Part shown: positions 14,126-25,192 of the stretch, in pieces | Layout: the number at the start of each line of letters is the position of its first letter | How positions within the stretch are numbered: the stretch's first letter is position 1 | Source: Phalacrocorax aristotelis | Taxonomy: Eukaryota > Chordata > Aves > Suliformes > Phalacrocoracidae | Reading direction: 5' to 3' | Assembly: GCF_949628215.1 (NCBI RefSeq) | Contig: NC_134280.1 | Location: forward strand, 1,436,501-1,500,500 | Length of the DNA: 64,000 bases | Made by a program: the position numbers and the translations under genes | The notes under the pieces: model-generated | Database searches by the model: none | Seen by the model: the letters and a program-made list of their open reading frames with translations, nothing else | What the model was told of the DNA's origin: nothing

Positions 14126-15329
14126 ATCATCCTTTGAAGGGATGGATCTCGTGGAGTCGAGTCCTTCAACAGTCCATTACTCGTAGAAGGAAAAAGATGA
14201 GTGGTTAATGTCAGCTTTACACCTCATAGCTCCTTAGAGAAAAATAAATAAGTAAAGGGAAAAAAAATAAAGGTAAACTAGTCTTCTAATAGGCTGGTTT
14301 AGTAATTATTATTTCTACTGAAATGTATAGACCCTCCCTGAAATTGTGGATTCTGTTGTATCCCGTAGGTAAAAACAGGGGATAATATACATTAATGTGC
14401 CCTGTAAATGAGGGGAAACAAAATTCCCAGCAGAGGCCTTTGTAGCTGGCAGTGGGGAGTCCAAAAAGTACACCACAGTTTAAATATTTGCTGCAGATGC
14501 GAGCCGGGGCACTGGCAATGACAGGAGCCCCACCAAGCTCACTTGGGTTCCCAAGGGAGGCTGTGACAGGCCACGTGCAGGAAAGTCCAGCTCATAAAGT
14601 GTCTATGACAAAATCTTAAGCCTTGAACTTTGTAGGTAACAGACCTACTTTTAGCAGTAAAACTCCTTTGAATTTGCTTTTACTGAGGAATTGCACTCAA
14701 GTTCCCTTGTGACGCTCGGCTGTGCTGGGGTCCGCGATGAGCCCGATGCCTGCTCTGCCCTGAGAACTGAAGTAACTCAGATGTCCTGGGGAAAGGGTAG
14801 AGAGAAGCCTTTTAACTAGAAAAAGTGAGCACAAACGTGTTCCATTGCAGCCAACAGGATCGATTCCCAGTTATGTCTCCACGCTCCAAATATAACTCAC
14901 AGAAAAACCACAATTAACTCCTTACTCTGCTCAAACCTTGCATTCCTGCCCCCCGGTCAAAAGCTGTTAAATGGAGAAGGAAATCTCTAATGGAAATGCC
15001 TGATGGAAGGCACAGAAAAGCAGTTAAGGCGAGCGAACGCCTGCCAGGTTTATAACGGCTCCCTCGAGGTCAAAGCTATGTTTCTGGTGGGTAAGAAACA
15101 AATCCTTGAGAAGCTTCATTAAACTACAATTTGAGAGACTGAGCTCTTTGGCTCTCTGCCTGCTGTAGTTCTGTTCTGCTGCTTGCTGTGGTCCAGGTCG
15201 GGCTGCTCAAACCGGGGGCGGAGGGTGGGAAGGGGCTCAGGAGCTGGTGCAAAGTCAGATCCCTGAGCGCCCGGGAGCACAGGGCTCCACCGAGGAGCCT
15301 TTCGCAACATCTCCCACCATGATTTACTA

Positions 15330-15592
15330 GCAACAGAACGAGAGGAAACGGCTTCAAGCTGCGTCAGGGGAGGTTTAGGTTGGATATTAGGAATGATTTC
15401 TTCCCTGCCAGAGCGGTCAGGCCCTGGCACAGGCTGCCCAGAGAGGTGGGGGAGTCACCATCCCTGGGGGGGTTCAAAACAAGTGTAGCCGTGGCACTTG
15501 GTGCCACGGTTTAGGAGGCCTGGGGGTGTTGGGTTGGGGGTTGGACTTGGATGATCCTAGAGGTCTTCTCCAACCTTAATGATTCTATGATT
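15330..15592 (+). mobile_element. CR1 LINE fragment, 5'-truncated, 3' tail intact
   Basis: This non-LTR retrotransposon tail reads in the plus direction. Recognisable blocks in order are the GAGAGGAAACGGCTTCAAGCTG head, TTGGATATTAGGAATGATTTC, CAGGCTGCCCAGAGAGGTGG, GAGTCACCATCCCTGG, GGTTGGACTTGGATGATCCT, AGAGGTCTTCTCCAACCTT, and the end ATTCTATGATT. It covers only the 3' UTR part of CR1, with no reverse-transcriptase coding sequence. The 5' break near 15330 is approximate. The tail has GTGTTGGGTTGGGGG, shared with the copy at 55.1 kb, which marks a common subfamily. Confidence -1.
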
Positions 15593-17533
15593 AAAGTGGC
15601 AGTTATTGAGGTACCTCTGGGAAAAGTGCACAACCATCATCAGGCAAGTCCACACGGGGCTACTCCTGTCCCATCACCTGAATCACCGACTGTGGCGAGG
15701 CTTGCTCTGATGGCTTGCTGGCAATACTGAAAATATTTTGCTTCCCCTGAGAAATTCCAGTGGTGTGTTCACAGCTTTATTGAAAACTAACGAGCACGTT
15801 GACGGGGAGCCGCTGTTTTGTCAGTTGGACGTACCCCTCTTCTGCAAAGCCCATGCTGGTGCGGCCAGCTGGAGCCACAAAACATAAAATGCCGGTTTAG
15901 GCGTATTTCAGGCATATTTCTGTCATGCTTTTATTTGCCAGAACGGTTCGGGTGGCTTTGCAGGGGGCTGGCATTGGAGGTCTGTCAAGGACCAAGTGCA
16001 GCTGCAGGCGTCCGACTTGGCGCTGCCGCCTCGTAAGCTCGGTTATAGACCGAGGCGTGCAGGAACAGCAGCTCCAGAGGCCGGGGACAGAGGCTATCGG
16101 GCGTGCTTCCTCAGGAACAAAATGTCCTTAAAAAAATGCTGCAGTTACGCTTCTAAACACTTACCCCAGGTGTGAGGTTCCCCCCAGCAGCACCACCAGC
16201 GCAGCCCAGGGCTCCATCCCCCACTGGTACCCACCATGGAAAATATTTTTAGGGTTTAATGAGGAATTTTCTTTCCTTACTCCACAAATACAGGGTTTCC
16301 AGACTCCTCTGAAGCTTATGCTCCAATTTCAGTATGAAACTTGCTGCAAGGAATATAATCTGTACCTGTACAGGTTTTCATGGGGGAACTTTACATGATT
16401 TTTTTTCCCTCTGATATAGTAAGACCACAATGAGCAGCTGCTTTTAAGAAGGAACTTAAAGACCCACGTATTTTAATTTTTCAGCCCTAAGCAGTCATAT
16501 TTCAGATGACCTATCAGTGTTGCATGGTTGTGTTTTGATATAGCAGAGTGGAATTTTATACCTTTAAATGCGCCACTACTGGTTAACTCACTGGTTTTTC
16601 TTCAGTTATGATTTTTAAAGGGCACCTTATTTTCACTGAAGTAACTCTCGCGCTAAGCGCAGTAAAAGGTTTTATGTGACACTAATTGTGAAACACACTT
16701 ATTGCTCGCAAATGCAGGCGTTATATTGAAAGTGTATTAAAACACATAACAAAAGGGCAAAAGAGGAATGCCCCAGAGTGGTGGTTCTCTGCCTGAGAGC
16801 ACCTAATCCCTTTGCATTTCCTGTTGGAGGAAAGCCAATGCCCCGTGTGAAGTTAAAATTTGCATCTACATGGGAATTTTCCCTTCCCTGCGTCGGCAAC
16901 TGTCAGTGGATTTGGGATTTATGGCTCGGCTCTGTCCGGAGATCCGTAGCACGCCTGAACCCCTCCAGGGGAAAATGCAGAGGGGTCAAACTGCAAAGGG
17001 AGTTTTCAGTAGTTTTCAGGGAGTGAAAGGCAGTGAAGGCAGGGAGGTCATTTCTTATGCTGAATGGATTTGCAAAAGCAGATGTCTGAACTGCATATCT
17101 AATGATAATGGCAAGAAAAAGCCTTTTCAGCAGAAATATGGCTTCTTCCTTCCTGTGCTCAGCACTGGGTGCAATTAGTGCCTGCTCTGGTCAATACTGG
17201 ATATGCCTTGGTGCGTTCAGAGATGTAGGTTAGGTTGCTTCTGTTACAGCTGGACCAGGTATTCCATTTCATCAGGTTACACCATGGAACCTGTGCCGGG
17301 AAATACCTTGTCCCGATACGTCTATACATACAGCTATATACGTGCTGCCTTGTAACACAGGACTGAAACCCAGCCCAACCACCGGGGAGCGGGGCCTTAC
17401 GTCCTTCTGAGCCCCGTGGAGTAAATAAACAGCAAAACCAAGTTTCCACTATTTAACTGATGTACAAAATGAAGTCACAATCTCGTTATAGCCTGCGGCC
17501 AGCGCATTCCCTGGCAACGAGCCCGAACCTCTT

Positions 17534-17605
17534 CCCTAATGATACTCCTTGCAGTTGATTTTGAGGAGCCCCTAATGATACTCCTTGCAGTTGATTTTGA
17601 GGAGC
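17534..17605. repeat. Exact 36-bp tandem duplication (2 copies)
   Basis: The unit begins CCCTAATGATACTCC, continues TTGCAGTTGATTTTGAGGAG, and is repeated directly with no spacer. Copies occupy about 17534-17569 and 17570-17605. The two copies look identical, which indicates a recent duplication. It lies in intergenic DNA; the 12-residue repeat seen in one open frame is a by-product. Confidence -1.
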
Positions 17606-20600
17606 AGAGCGAGTGCTGGCGCGTGATGGGTGCTGGGGAAGATGCCCTGCACCGCGGCGGCTCTGCTGCTCCCTGGTCACCCTGTCCCACGGCTTCGGAC
17701 CCGTCTGTACGTGCTTGGCACAAGATATAATCCAGTGGAGCAATACGAGGCATTTATCATTCGGCTCAATTAAGATGTGAATCTGCAAAGAACCCAGTTA
17801 AAATCTGGGGATGAATTAAGCCTATTGGCTGGTCTGGTGTTTGCCTCTCCTGGCAGAAGCAGCGGCCGTCGGCTCAGGCGGAGCTCGCTGCCCTGGCTCA
17901 GGCTGTGCCACCGCACCGGGCGGCCTCCGTGGCGGTGCCATCCCAGCTGGACCGAAGGGCTGGCCGCGATTCGGGATGGTCGCTGGTGTTGGGGGCTGCT
18001 CCTGCCCGCTGCCATCTCCCCCTCCCACGCTGTGTTTCGGGGGCAGGGAAAGAAACTTTCTAGCATCAGCGTTTTGCTTGTATGCCTCCAGAATTTTAGT
18101 CCTCTTTAATACGGAGCTTACATACTTAGAGAGAAAGCAGCCAGCAAAATGTCGTTTAATCTGATAAGAACAATTATAAATTAATAACTCAGCTGTTTTG
18201 GGGGGGATTTGGGGGATTCTCTTTGATTTTTATTGTAAAGTTTAAAAAAGTGTCACAACAAACACAAATGAAAGGTTTTTTATATAGAACAGCATGGTTT
18301 TTACTTAAAATAGACTGAACGTTGGCCTTCTTTAATGCCCCCAACAACATGTGAAATGGATGCGCTGCTCCAGGAGTTTCAGCCCCGCTGGCTGGGAACG
18401 GGCTGAGGCTGAGGTGGTTTCTCCAAGCCACGGGTCGCTGCTGCTCCGCCGCCGTAAGAGCTCTCCTGTCTGACGCCCTTGTGTTTCCCGGTGGTATGGT
18501 TCATGGCGGAATTAAATAATTTAAATTTAAAAACAAATAAAACCAACAGTGTCCATGTGGTCCTTAACTGTCAGCATGAAGATTACTTCCTTACATGGAC
18601 GCGGAGTTGGTGCGGACTGACCAAATCTGGCTGGGGGGGTCTTCTGCGTCCCCCCAAATTCAGGTGAGGTTTAGGTCTGGGGGCAGCAAGAGCGTCTGCG
18701 GCAGGAGCCGGGGTTTGCACTGAAGGACTAAGGGGATAACTTTGCAGCTGGCCTGAGCACAATGAGCGTGGAAAGGCTTAGGGATTTCTGGAATACCTGT
18801 TATTTGGATCAAAAAGGAGCAGTGGGGCAGTGTGGTCTCCATGGGGCGGCCGAGGTGTGGTGCTGCGGGAGGTCCGGGCGGCAGCTCGAGCCTGGGGTGG
18901 TGAGCGCTTGCAGGGGCTGCGCTTGGCCCTGGCTCGGGGCTGGGGGTCCCTGCCTGGCCCCCGCTCCAGCCCCCCCGCCAAGCCCCATCAGCGAGTCCCA
19001 TCCTGGACCTGTGGCTCAAGATTTTGCTGCAAATAAATGTAAATCAGGCCTGTGCAATGTTAGCCTTGAGCTATGCTTGTAAAATGGGTTTAGTCTCTTT
19101 TTTTTCTATCCCTATGAAATAGCAACGATAGAAACGAGTTCTGTAAAACGTGCTTCAGACTTCTCAAAAAATCAGATACGACTGGTGCAGTAAATGGGCT
19201 GTAATTTCATGTGGCCTTTAGTTTGCTTTCTTCTCCCTGCAGTGGCCAGAAAGCTGTGGCTCTTCGTGTTCTGGTTTGCTAATGAATTTTACTGAGAGGA
19301 CAGCCACCGCCGGCTGATCGGTCCATCCCCGTACCCACCCTGTCCTAACGCAGCCTTCTAAAGCTGCTTCAACAGAAAGCTTTTTGTGCGAGACAGAGAG
19401 ATTGAACCAAAAAGGGGAAAACTCCCGTGGAAATTTTACACTTCAGGAGTGGCTTTGTTATTTTTGACCTTTGTATCAGTGCATTTGGGAGGAGCGAAAC
19501 AAAAAAATGAAATTCTGTGTGTTCTGTGTTTTTGATTGTGCTAGTTCAGGAGGTAGGGCTGTTTACAGGCAGAGACTGCTGGAAACAGCGCAATCAGAAA
19601 AAGAAAATAAGGTACGTGAGAGAAAGCTATCGTCACTGTAACTTGTGGTAAGAGGCAGGATTAAGGGCTGCGGAGTGCTCTGGGGAAATCTGAACGTTTG
19701 TCTTGAATGGAAATAGAAGATGCATTGAAAATTAGAGCTCTTTGCTGTTGCTTATTTGGAGCCTATGAATAATGCAATCTTCAGAGGCGTTTTTGTAAAT
19801 GACAAAATATATTCTTGGATGAAGGAAAGGGAGCGACCGCGTACATACCTGCCCACACACACCAGCAAACAGGCACAGATTGCACTCAGATGCGAGGGGC
19901 CATCCCAGGTCCCTCCTCGCCGTGCAGCATCCTGCCCCGCAGGTCATCCCTCTGGTGCCATGAGCGTCCTCGGAGCAGCAGCACGGGGTGTTTTATGGGT
20001 CTTTAGAGGAAAAAAAAGAAAAGTTATATACATGCAACTGCTTGAACTGCAAATGCGTTTCCACTCCTGCTTTCCTGCAGGTCCTCGTAGGGGGATAACC
20101 TCGCCGCTCCTGCCGGCTGCTCCATGCTGCAGCGCCGTGCCGCGGGGCTTCCTTGTCCCTCAGAAGTCCCAAAGTCATTTTTTGGAGTGGTGCTTTGGAG
20201 TAAGCAGCCCTGGGACCTGACCTCCCGCTCCGGCGCTGGGTCCCCAGCGGCGTTTGGGGTGCAGCCAGCTCTCCTCGTCTTCATTGTCCTAGTTTTAGTC
20301 TCGAAGTGCACGAGGTGTCTGGCGGGACCCGTCCCCGATGCGATCATACAACCGTCCCTTTTTTCCCTTCCCTGCTTCAGTTTGTCAGCTGAGTCCTTTC
20401 CCCGTCTGTTTTGCCTCCGTCTCGCTCATGCAGCTCACTACCCTGAACACGGCACTACAACAGCAACAGTCCGCTTTCCTGGGATGTAACGCGAAGTAAC
20501 ACGGAGGCCAGTCTCTCACTTTCATCTTAAACTCTTTGATCTGGGTTAGACACGGTGCTACAGTTTAATGAGTTTCAGTATACACCATGTCCCTTTTTGC

Positions 20601-21069
20601 TTCAGTAAATAATATATTGCAGAGTGAAAATAGCCAGAATCGTTGCCAGCAGGTGCAGGAGCCAGCCAGGGGCTGTCACACGAGTTTCTTCACGCTAACG
20701 TGAATTTTTGTCCAAGCGAGGACTTCACCTTTTACCCACAAAACATCAGGCTCCAACTTTGTCCGTTTTCCAGATGATGATGTCCTTCAGCAAGAAGAGG
20801 AGCCGTCTGTGCTCTGTGAGGATTGCAGCGCGATAAACTAACGAAGCACTGCATGCTTTTAAAAAATATTATTGACTTTTCTTGTTACCTGGTGGCATCG
20901 CCTCTGCGGTGCACGACGAGGAAACCGGCAGTGACTCCCCGTCGGGCCTGCTCGCTCTCAGTGCCGGGGAAGCCTGGCTTGCTCACGCACGCTCCAAGGA
21001 ACTAGATTATGTATCTTTATCTGTAAATGCAGTTTAGGATGCTGAGGGTCAGGGCAACAATAGTGCTAG

Positions 21070-21103
21070 GGAGAAAAAGGAAAGGAAAGAAAAGAAAGAA
21101 AAC
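21070..21103. repeat. Purine (GGAAA/GAAA) tract
   Basis: All bases are purines, in units of the type GGAAA and GAAAG. It is a low-complexity homopurine tract. Confidence -1.
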
Positions 21104-21633
21104 CCGAACCCAGAGCTGATCCACTCCGGGCAGCGCAGGAGAGGGCTTTCACCATCATGTGGGAGTTTAATTTTTAAAGAAGAGATTGTCTGAGTTCTTG
21201 CGTTTTTCCATGACGAGGTGCCTGTAGATGCTGGATGGTATGGCTGCCTTCAACGCAACATTTATATGTTGAACAAATGCAATAAAGGTTTATTTAAAAT
21301 ACCGCAATGCCGCTTCTGTCCAAACAGATCAATTTAATGGTTATTTAATAGAAATAAATTCAATCTGGCACAACGGAAACAGCAGCAGGAGGATCTAAAT
21401 ATAGCGGCGGCGGCAGCAGGCCCTGGTGTATCGTTTTTTTCCAACTGCCATGTTGGTTTTTAACAGGGCAAGAGGCGCTGCCAGGGCCTGAGGAAGCTGG
21501 ATCGCTCCCGCAGCCTCCCCACCGGCACTTGGCGTGTTCACAGAGCTGAAGGAGAGCAGACCGGGTAAGGAAATGGCAAATAATGGCTGTATGACAGAGT
21601 TAATATGCCCTGGAGGAACCGATTAATGTAAAT

Positions 21634-21686
21634 GTATATAGGGGATGCAGGAAGCAACCTAGAGGTATATAGGGGATAAAGGAAGC
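21634..21686. repeat. Imperfect direct repeat, 22-bp units, 31-bp period
   Basis: The GTATATAGGGGAT unit followed by GCAGGAAGC (21634-21655) recurs as the same unit followed by AAAGGAAGC (21665-21686), with two mismatches. Origin is unknown. Confidence -1.
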
Positions 21687-22499
21687 CTGCATGAAATGGG
21701 ATGATCAAATAGTTGAATAAAAGGTAGAAAGATGTTCTTAAATGCTAGATTTTTTTTTAGTATTTATAGCCTCCTTGCTATGAAGGCATGAATAACTTAG
21801 GGATACTTCAGGCAAGCACAGCAAACCACCAGATTAGCCAAGAGCGGGCTATTTGAGGAGCACGTGCCTGTGTCTGGCGGATGCTGGCAGCCGGTGGCGG
21901 TGGAGCTGCACGTCCCTGGTCTTCCCCTGCTCCTCTGACGGGCGCGTGGCGGCCACCCCAGCCCTGCTCACGCCTCCCGGGGCGATGCATGGCTTTTTCA
22001 CGTAGGACACATCCGCAGTCCTGCTTTTTTGCCTCTGCAGAACATCCCTTGGTCTGCGAGCGCAGAACCGGGCAGCGGGGTGGGGCTGGGGGGGACTGTG
22101 CCACCCCTGCGCTGGGTCCTCGGTTTCTGCACGCGAAGCTCTTTCTGTAAAATGTTTAAACCGTCTCTAACGCTCCAAACTGCTGCAGGGTGCAGCCAGG
22201 AGCAAACCGCCTGCTGCATCGCCTCCGGGCTCTCTGGCGAGGTTGTGCTGCGGGACGAGAAACGCATTTCTCAGCGGTTCAGGCAATCACGGCGATCAGA
22301 TTTGTTCCCCTCTGAGAGCACAAACTCCTCCTTGCCCCTGGCCCAGACCTGCTGGGAGCCCAGGTCGGTGAGGGAAAGTCAGCTGCGAGAACAAAAAGCC
22401 CAGTTTCTTTCCTTGTGAGCACCCCCAGCCCGCACACGGACAGACCCATCCTGCACAGCACTTGTCCTGCGGGTCCAGCAGAGCCCCTAAAAGGTGGCA

Positions 22500-22745
22500 G
22501 TTCCAGACTGTTAAGCTAAATTAATTTTGTATTATCATTACTAAGTTACCTATTGGAAGAAGAATTCTCCCTGCTTTGTGAAGGACAGATCCTATTTCTG
22601 CCAAAACATTTGCAGCTCAATGAACAGAATTAATCTATAATTTGGCAGTTAATGTGTCCGCAAGCTCTCATGAAAGAAAAAAATCTTATTAAACTTAATC
22701 GGGTTTTACGTTTTCATTATTTCTGCTCTAATAAACACAGGAAAC
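22500..22745. promoter_or_regulatory. Candidate conserved non-coding element
   Basis: Dense homeodomain-type cores (AAATTAATTTTG, GAATTAATCTATAATTTGG, CAGTTAATG) in repeat-free sequence. Weak, composition-based call. Confidence -1.
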
Positions 22746-22933
22746 CATACTGCAGGAATGCAAAGGCTGAGCGTGCTTTTGAGGGGAGGGCTGTGAAAGC
22801 TCCGCCACCCCAGATGAGGGGTAATCCCTGCATGGCTGGGATGGCTTCCCCTCGAGAGCTTCTGGGGACCGAATTACTGCAGTTAGCTCAGTACAGCCCC
22901 TTCACCCTTTCTGCTATGTGCATGTACACGCAC

Positions 22934-22951
22934 ATATATATATATATATAT
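22934..22951. repeat. (AT)9 microsatellite
   Basis: An uninterrupted AT run of 18 bases follows CACGCAC. It is a simple repeat just left of the AT-rich dyad. Confidence -1.
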
Positions 22952-22985
22952 GTTTTTAAATATATAAAAAATGCTTGACATCATT

Positions 22986-23084
22986 ATGCTAGTAAACAGA
23001 ATTTATTTTATATATATTATATATATAATGTTAATATATAAATATATATTTTTTTTTAAAAAAGGTGATGCTGTTTACTAGCAT
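22986..23084. repeat. AT-rich dyad: 14-bp perfect inverted repeat
   Basis: The left arm ATGCTAGTAAACAG (22986-22999) is exactly complementary to the right arm CTGTTTACTAGCAT (23071-23084). The 71-base interior is almost pure A/T and partly self-complementary (TATATATTATATATATAA). An adjoining AT dinucleotide run lies at 22934-22951. The structure could extrude as a cruciform or fold as a hairpin if transcribed. Confidence -1.
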
Positions 23085-25174
23085 TGCTTCTTTCCCAGGT
23101 AGCTGTTGATTTTCAGGACCTTGCTAATTAGTTTCACAGTCAGAGCTGAAATTAATGATACAGAGTCAGATATTTTAAATTCTCTCTCTTTCTCCATCGG
23201 TTTTTCCCTCCCCAGGCATCAGATGTGTTGCCGTAAGGTGAGATATCTGGGACTGTGCCGGGCTCTGCCGCGCAGCACGCGGGCACCTCTGGGTGGGTGC
23301 TGGGCAGTCCTGGGAGCAGGCAGCGTCCGCGACGCAGTAAGAGATGCTCGGAGGGATGCGATGGCCCTGAGCCAATGGAGGTGAGCCCTGCTGGAAAGGA
23401 GTGGAAAAACTATTGCACCTTGGGTTTTTTTAATGCCATTTGCAACCAACGACTAATTTTAAAAGCGATCCTCTCCATCACGTCTCTCCTGGATGGATTT
23501 GGCGCCGGGCGCCCGCCGCCACAGCAGCAATCGGCACCTGGTCCGGCCCGAGGTACCCGAGGGACTGCGGTGGCCCGGCTGTGACCGCGGCTCCCCGCGC
23601 CAGCCCAGGAGCCCACGCTTTGTCCTTCACATCTGAAAGGATGGTATTTTCCCCTTCTCTGCTTCCCGCAGTATAAAATCTTATTGTGCCAACATGCTCA
23701 TTTAGAGTCGCTTCTCAAACCGCCCTCTCTGCAGCGTAGACTGAACGCTGTTATCTTAGTCAGAGCCGTGATTTATGGGTCTCAGGTGCCTGCACAGAGT
23801 CGCAGGGTAGGGATGATCAGGGTCTCGAGCTCTGCAGATCTCTTCTCTCCCTCCTTTCGCACCTGGGGTCTTGCCGAGTAAATTGTTAGCGAACATCTTG
23901 CTCCAGATTTTTCCTCTTTCCTCGCAGCTTGTGTCCCTTTGAAAAAAAGATGAAACAACAACAGGATGCTGCTTTTGTGTCATGCCTGAAATCATTATTT
24001 AAATGCCAAAAAGGATTCTTAAAGAATTTGGCTTATGCATGTGAACTGCTGGTGGGAAATGCATGTGATTAAACGTTTTTAGAAATTCATATGGGAATTT
24101 GAAACTAGTATCTGCAGACAATAAATAAAACCAAAGCTACCAGGATGCCAAGGAAAACCAAAGATGGTGAAAACATGTGAACATATTTAATTATAGTGAA
24201 AATCTACATTTAAAAATTATTTTCCACACTTGAATGCTTTTGGAAGAGCTTCAGTTTCTTTAAATCCAGAACATCGGGCTGGATGCTTGAACTGCCACAG
24301 TTAGTCTGCTCTTACCATTGACCACTTTCCAAGCGTCTTGTGCCACGCCAGCCCTAGCTATTGTGAATATCTGCTCCATATATTGACGATGATGGTCTCA
24401 AATTCTTATTAGTACGGGTGCGAGGTGGGCTGCGCTCTACCACCAGAACAGCAGGGTGTTTTGAGGAAGTGGGGTAAGTCACCGGCTGTTGGTATCTGCT
24501 GGTACTCAGCCAGCAATGTCTTCAGTAGTGGTGGGCGAATCTGGGTTGGAAAAAGATAATAGAAATCGGTTCTGAAGTTTATTATGAAAAAAAAAAATCA
24601 AAATTAATATTTCCATGTAATTATTTAGAGCAATCTGTTGGCAGCGTGATACTAAGGCGCAGGAGCCTTGGGCAGTAGCGTGAGCGCGTGGGCCGTGGTC
24701 AGGGGCACGGGCTTTTGTGGCGTCGGCGCGGGGGGGCTGCTCACGCTCTCCGCTGAGCCCGGGAAGCCAGACGTGCTACGAGCTGCCGACCCGCGCTTCA
24801 CCGCATCCACCTTTATCTGGAAGAGCTGCCAACAGTGTGTGAAATGCCGTGGGCGGACTTAGTTGCAGGGTCAGCATCAAGGTGTCACGAGTAAAAGCTT
24901 TCTCCTTTTCCTGCTTTATTCAAGTTGGCAGCTCTGCCGCTGCGAGAAGTTTCCAGCTCACTACTGGGCCAGGAGATCTGTGGATCCTCTACTTGTCATG
25001 TGGCTGCGATCTAGGGAAGAAAACCCTGCTGGGTGTGCGCCATGGCTGGGCTGGGCTCCCTGGGTGGCTCTTGCTGCATCGCTGGACATGTTTCTAGAGG
25101 AAACCTTTTGGATGTTCTCATGTAAAGAAATATTTGGAGTTGTTCATGTAGAGTTAAAATTTAAAAAAATATTT

Positions 25175-25192
25175 AAAATAAAATAAAATAAA
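25175..25192. repeat. (AAAAT)n simple repeat
   Basis: About three and a half AAAAT units follow a TTTAAAAAAATA-type A/T-rich lead. Confidence -1.

Larger units (their letters stand above)
1..15329. other. Intergenic DNA 3' of KCNJ3, left block
   Basis: No gene is supported here. Open frames are short, overlap on both strands and match nothing I recognise. AT-rich unique sequence predominates, with GC-rich pockets near 3.1-3.5, 5.8-5.95 and 11.3-11.4 kb. Homopolymer A or T runs occur at 9858-9870 and around 12.58-12.63 kb. The stretch 11.7-15.1 kb is notably poor in open frames and looks like unique non-coding sequence. Candidate conserved segments inside this block are listed separately. Confidence -1.

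Noticed and set aside
17537..17730. 63-codon frame with a duplicated 12-residue peptide
   Set aside because: The peptide repeat follows automatically from a 36-bp tandem duplication in non-coding DNA; no family match or gene context.
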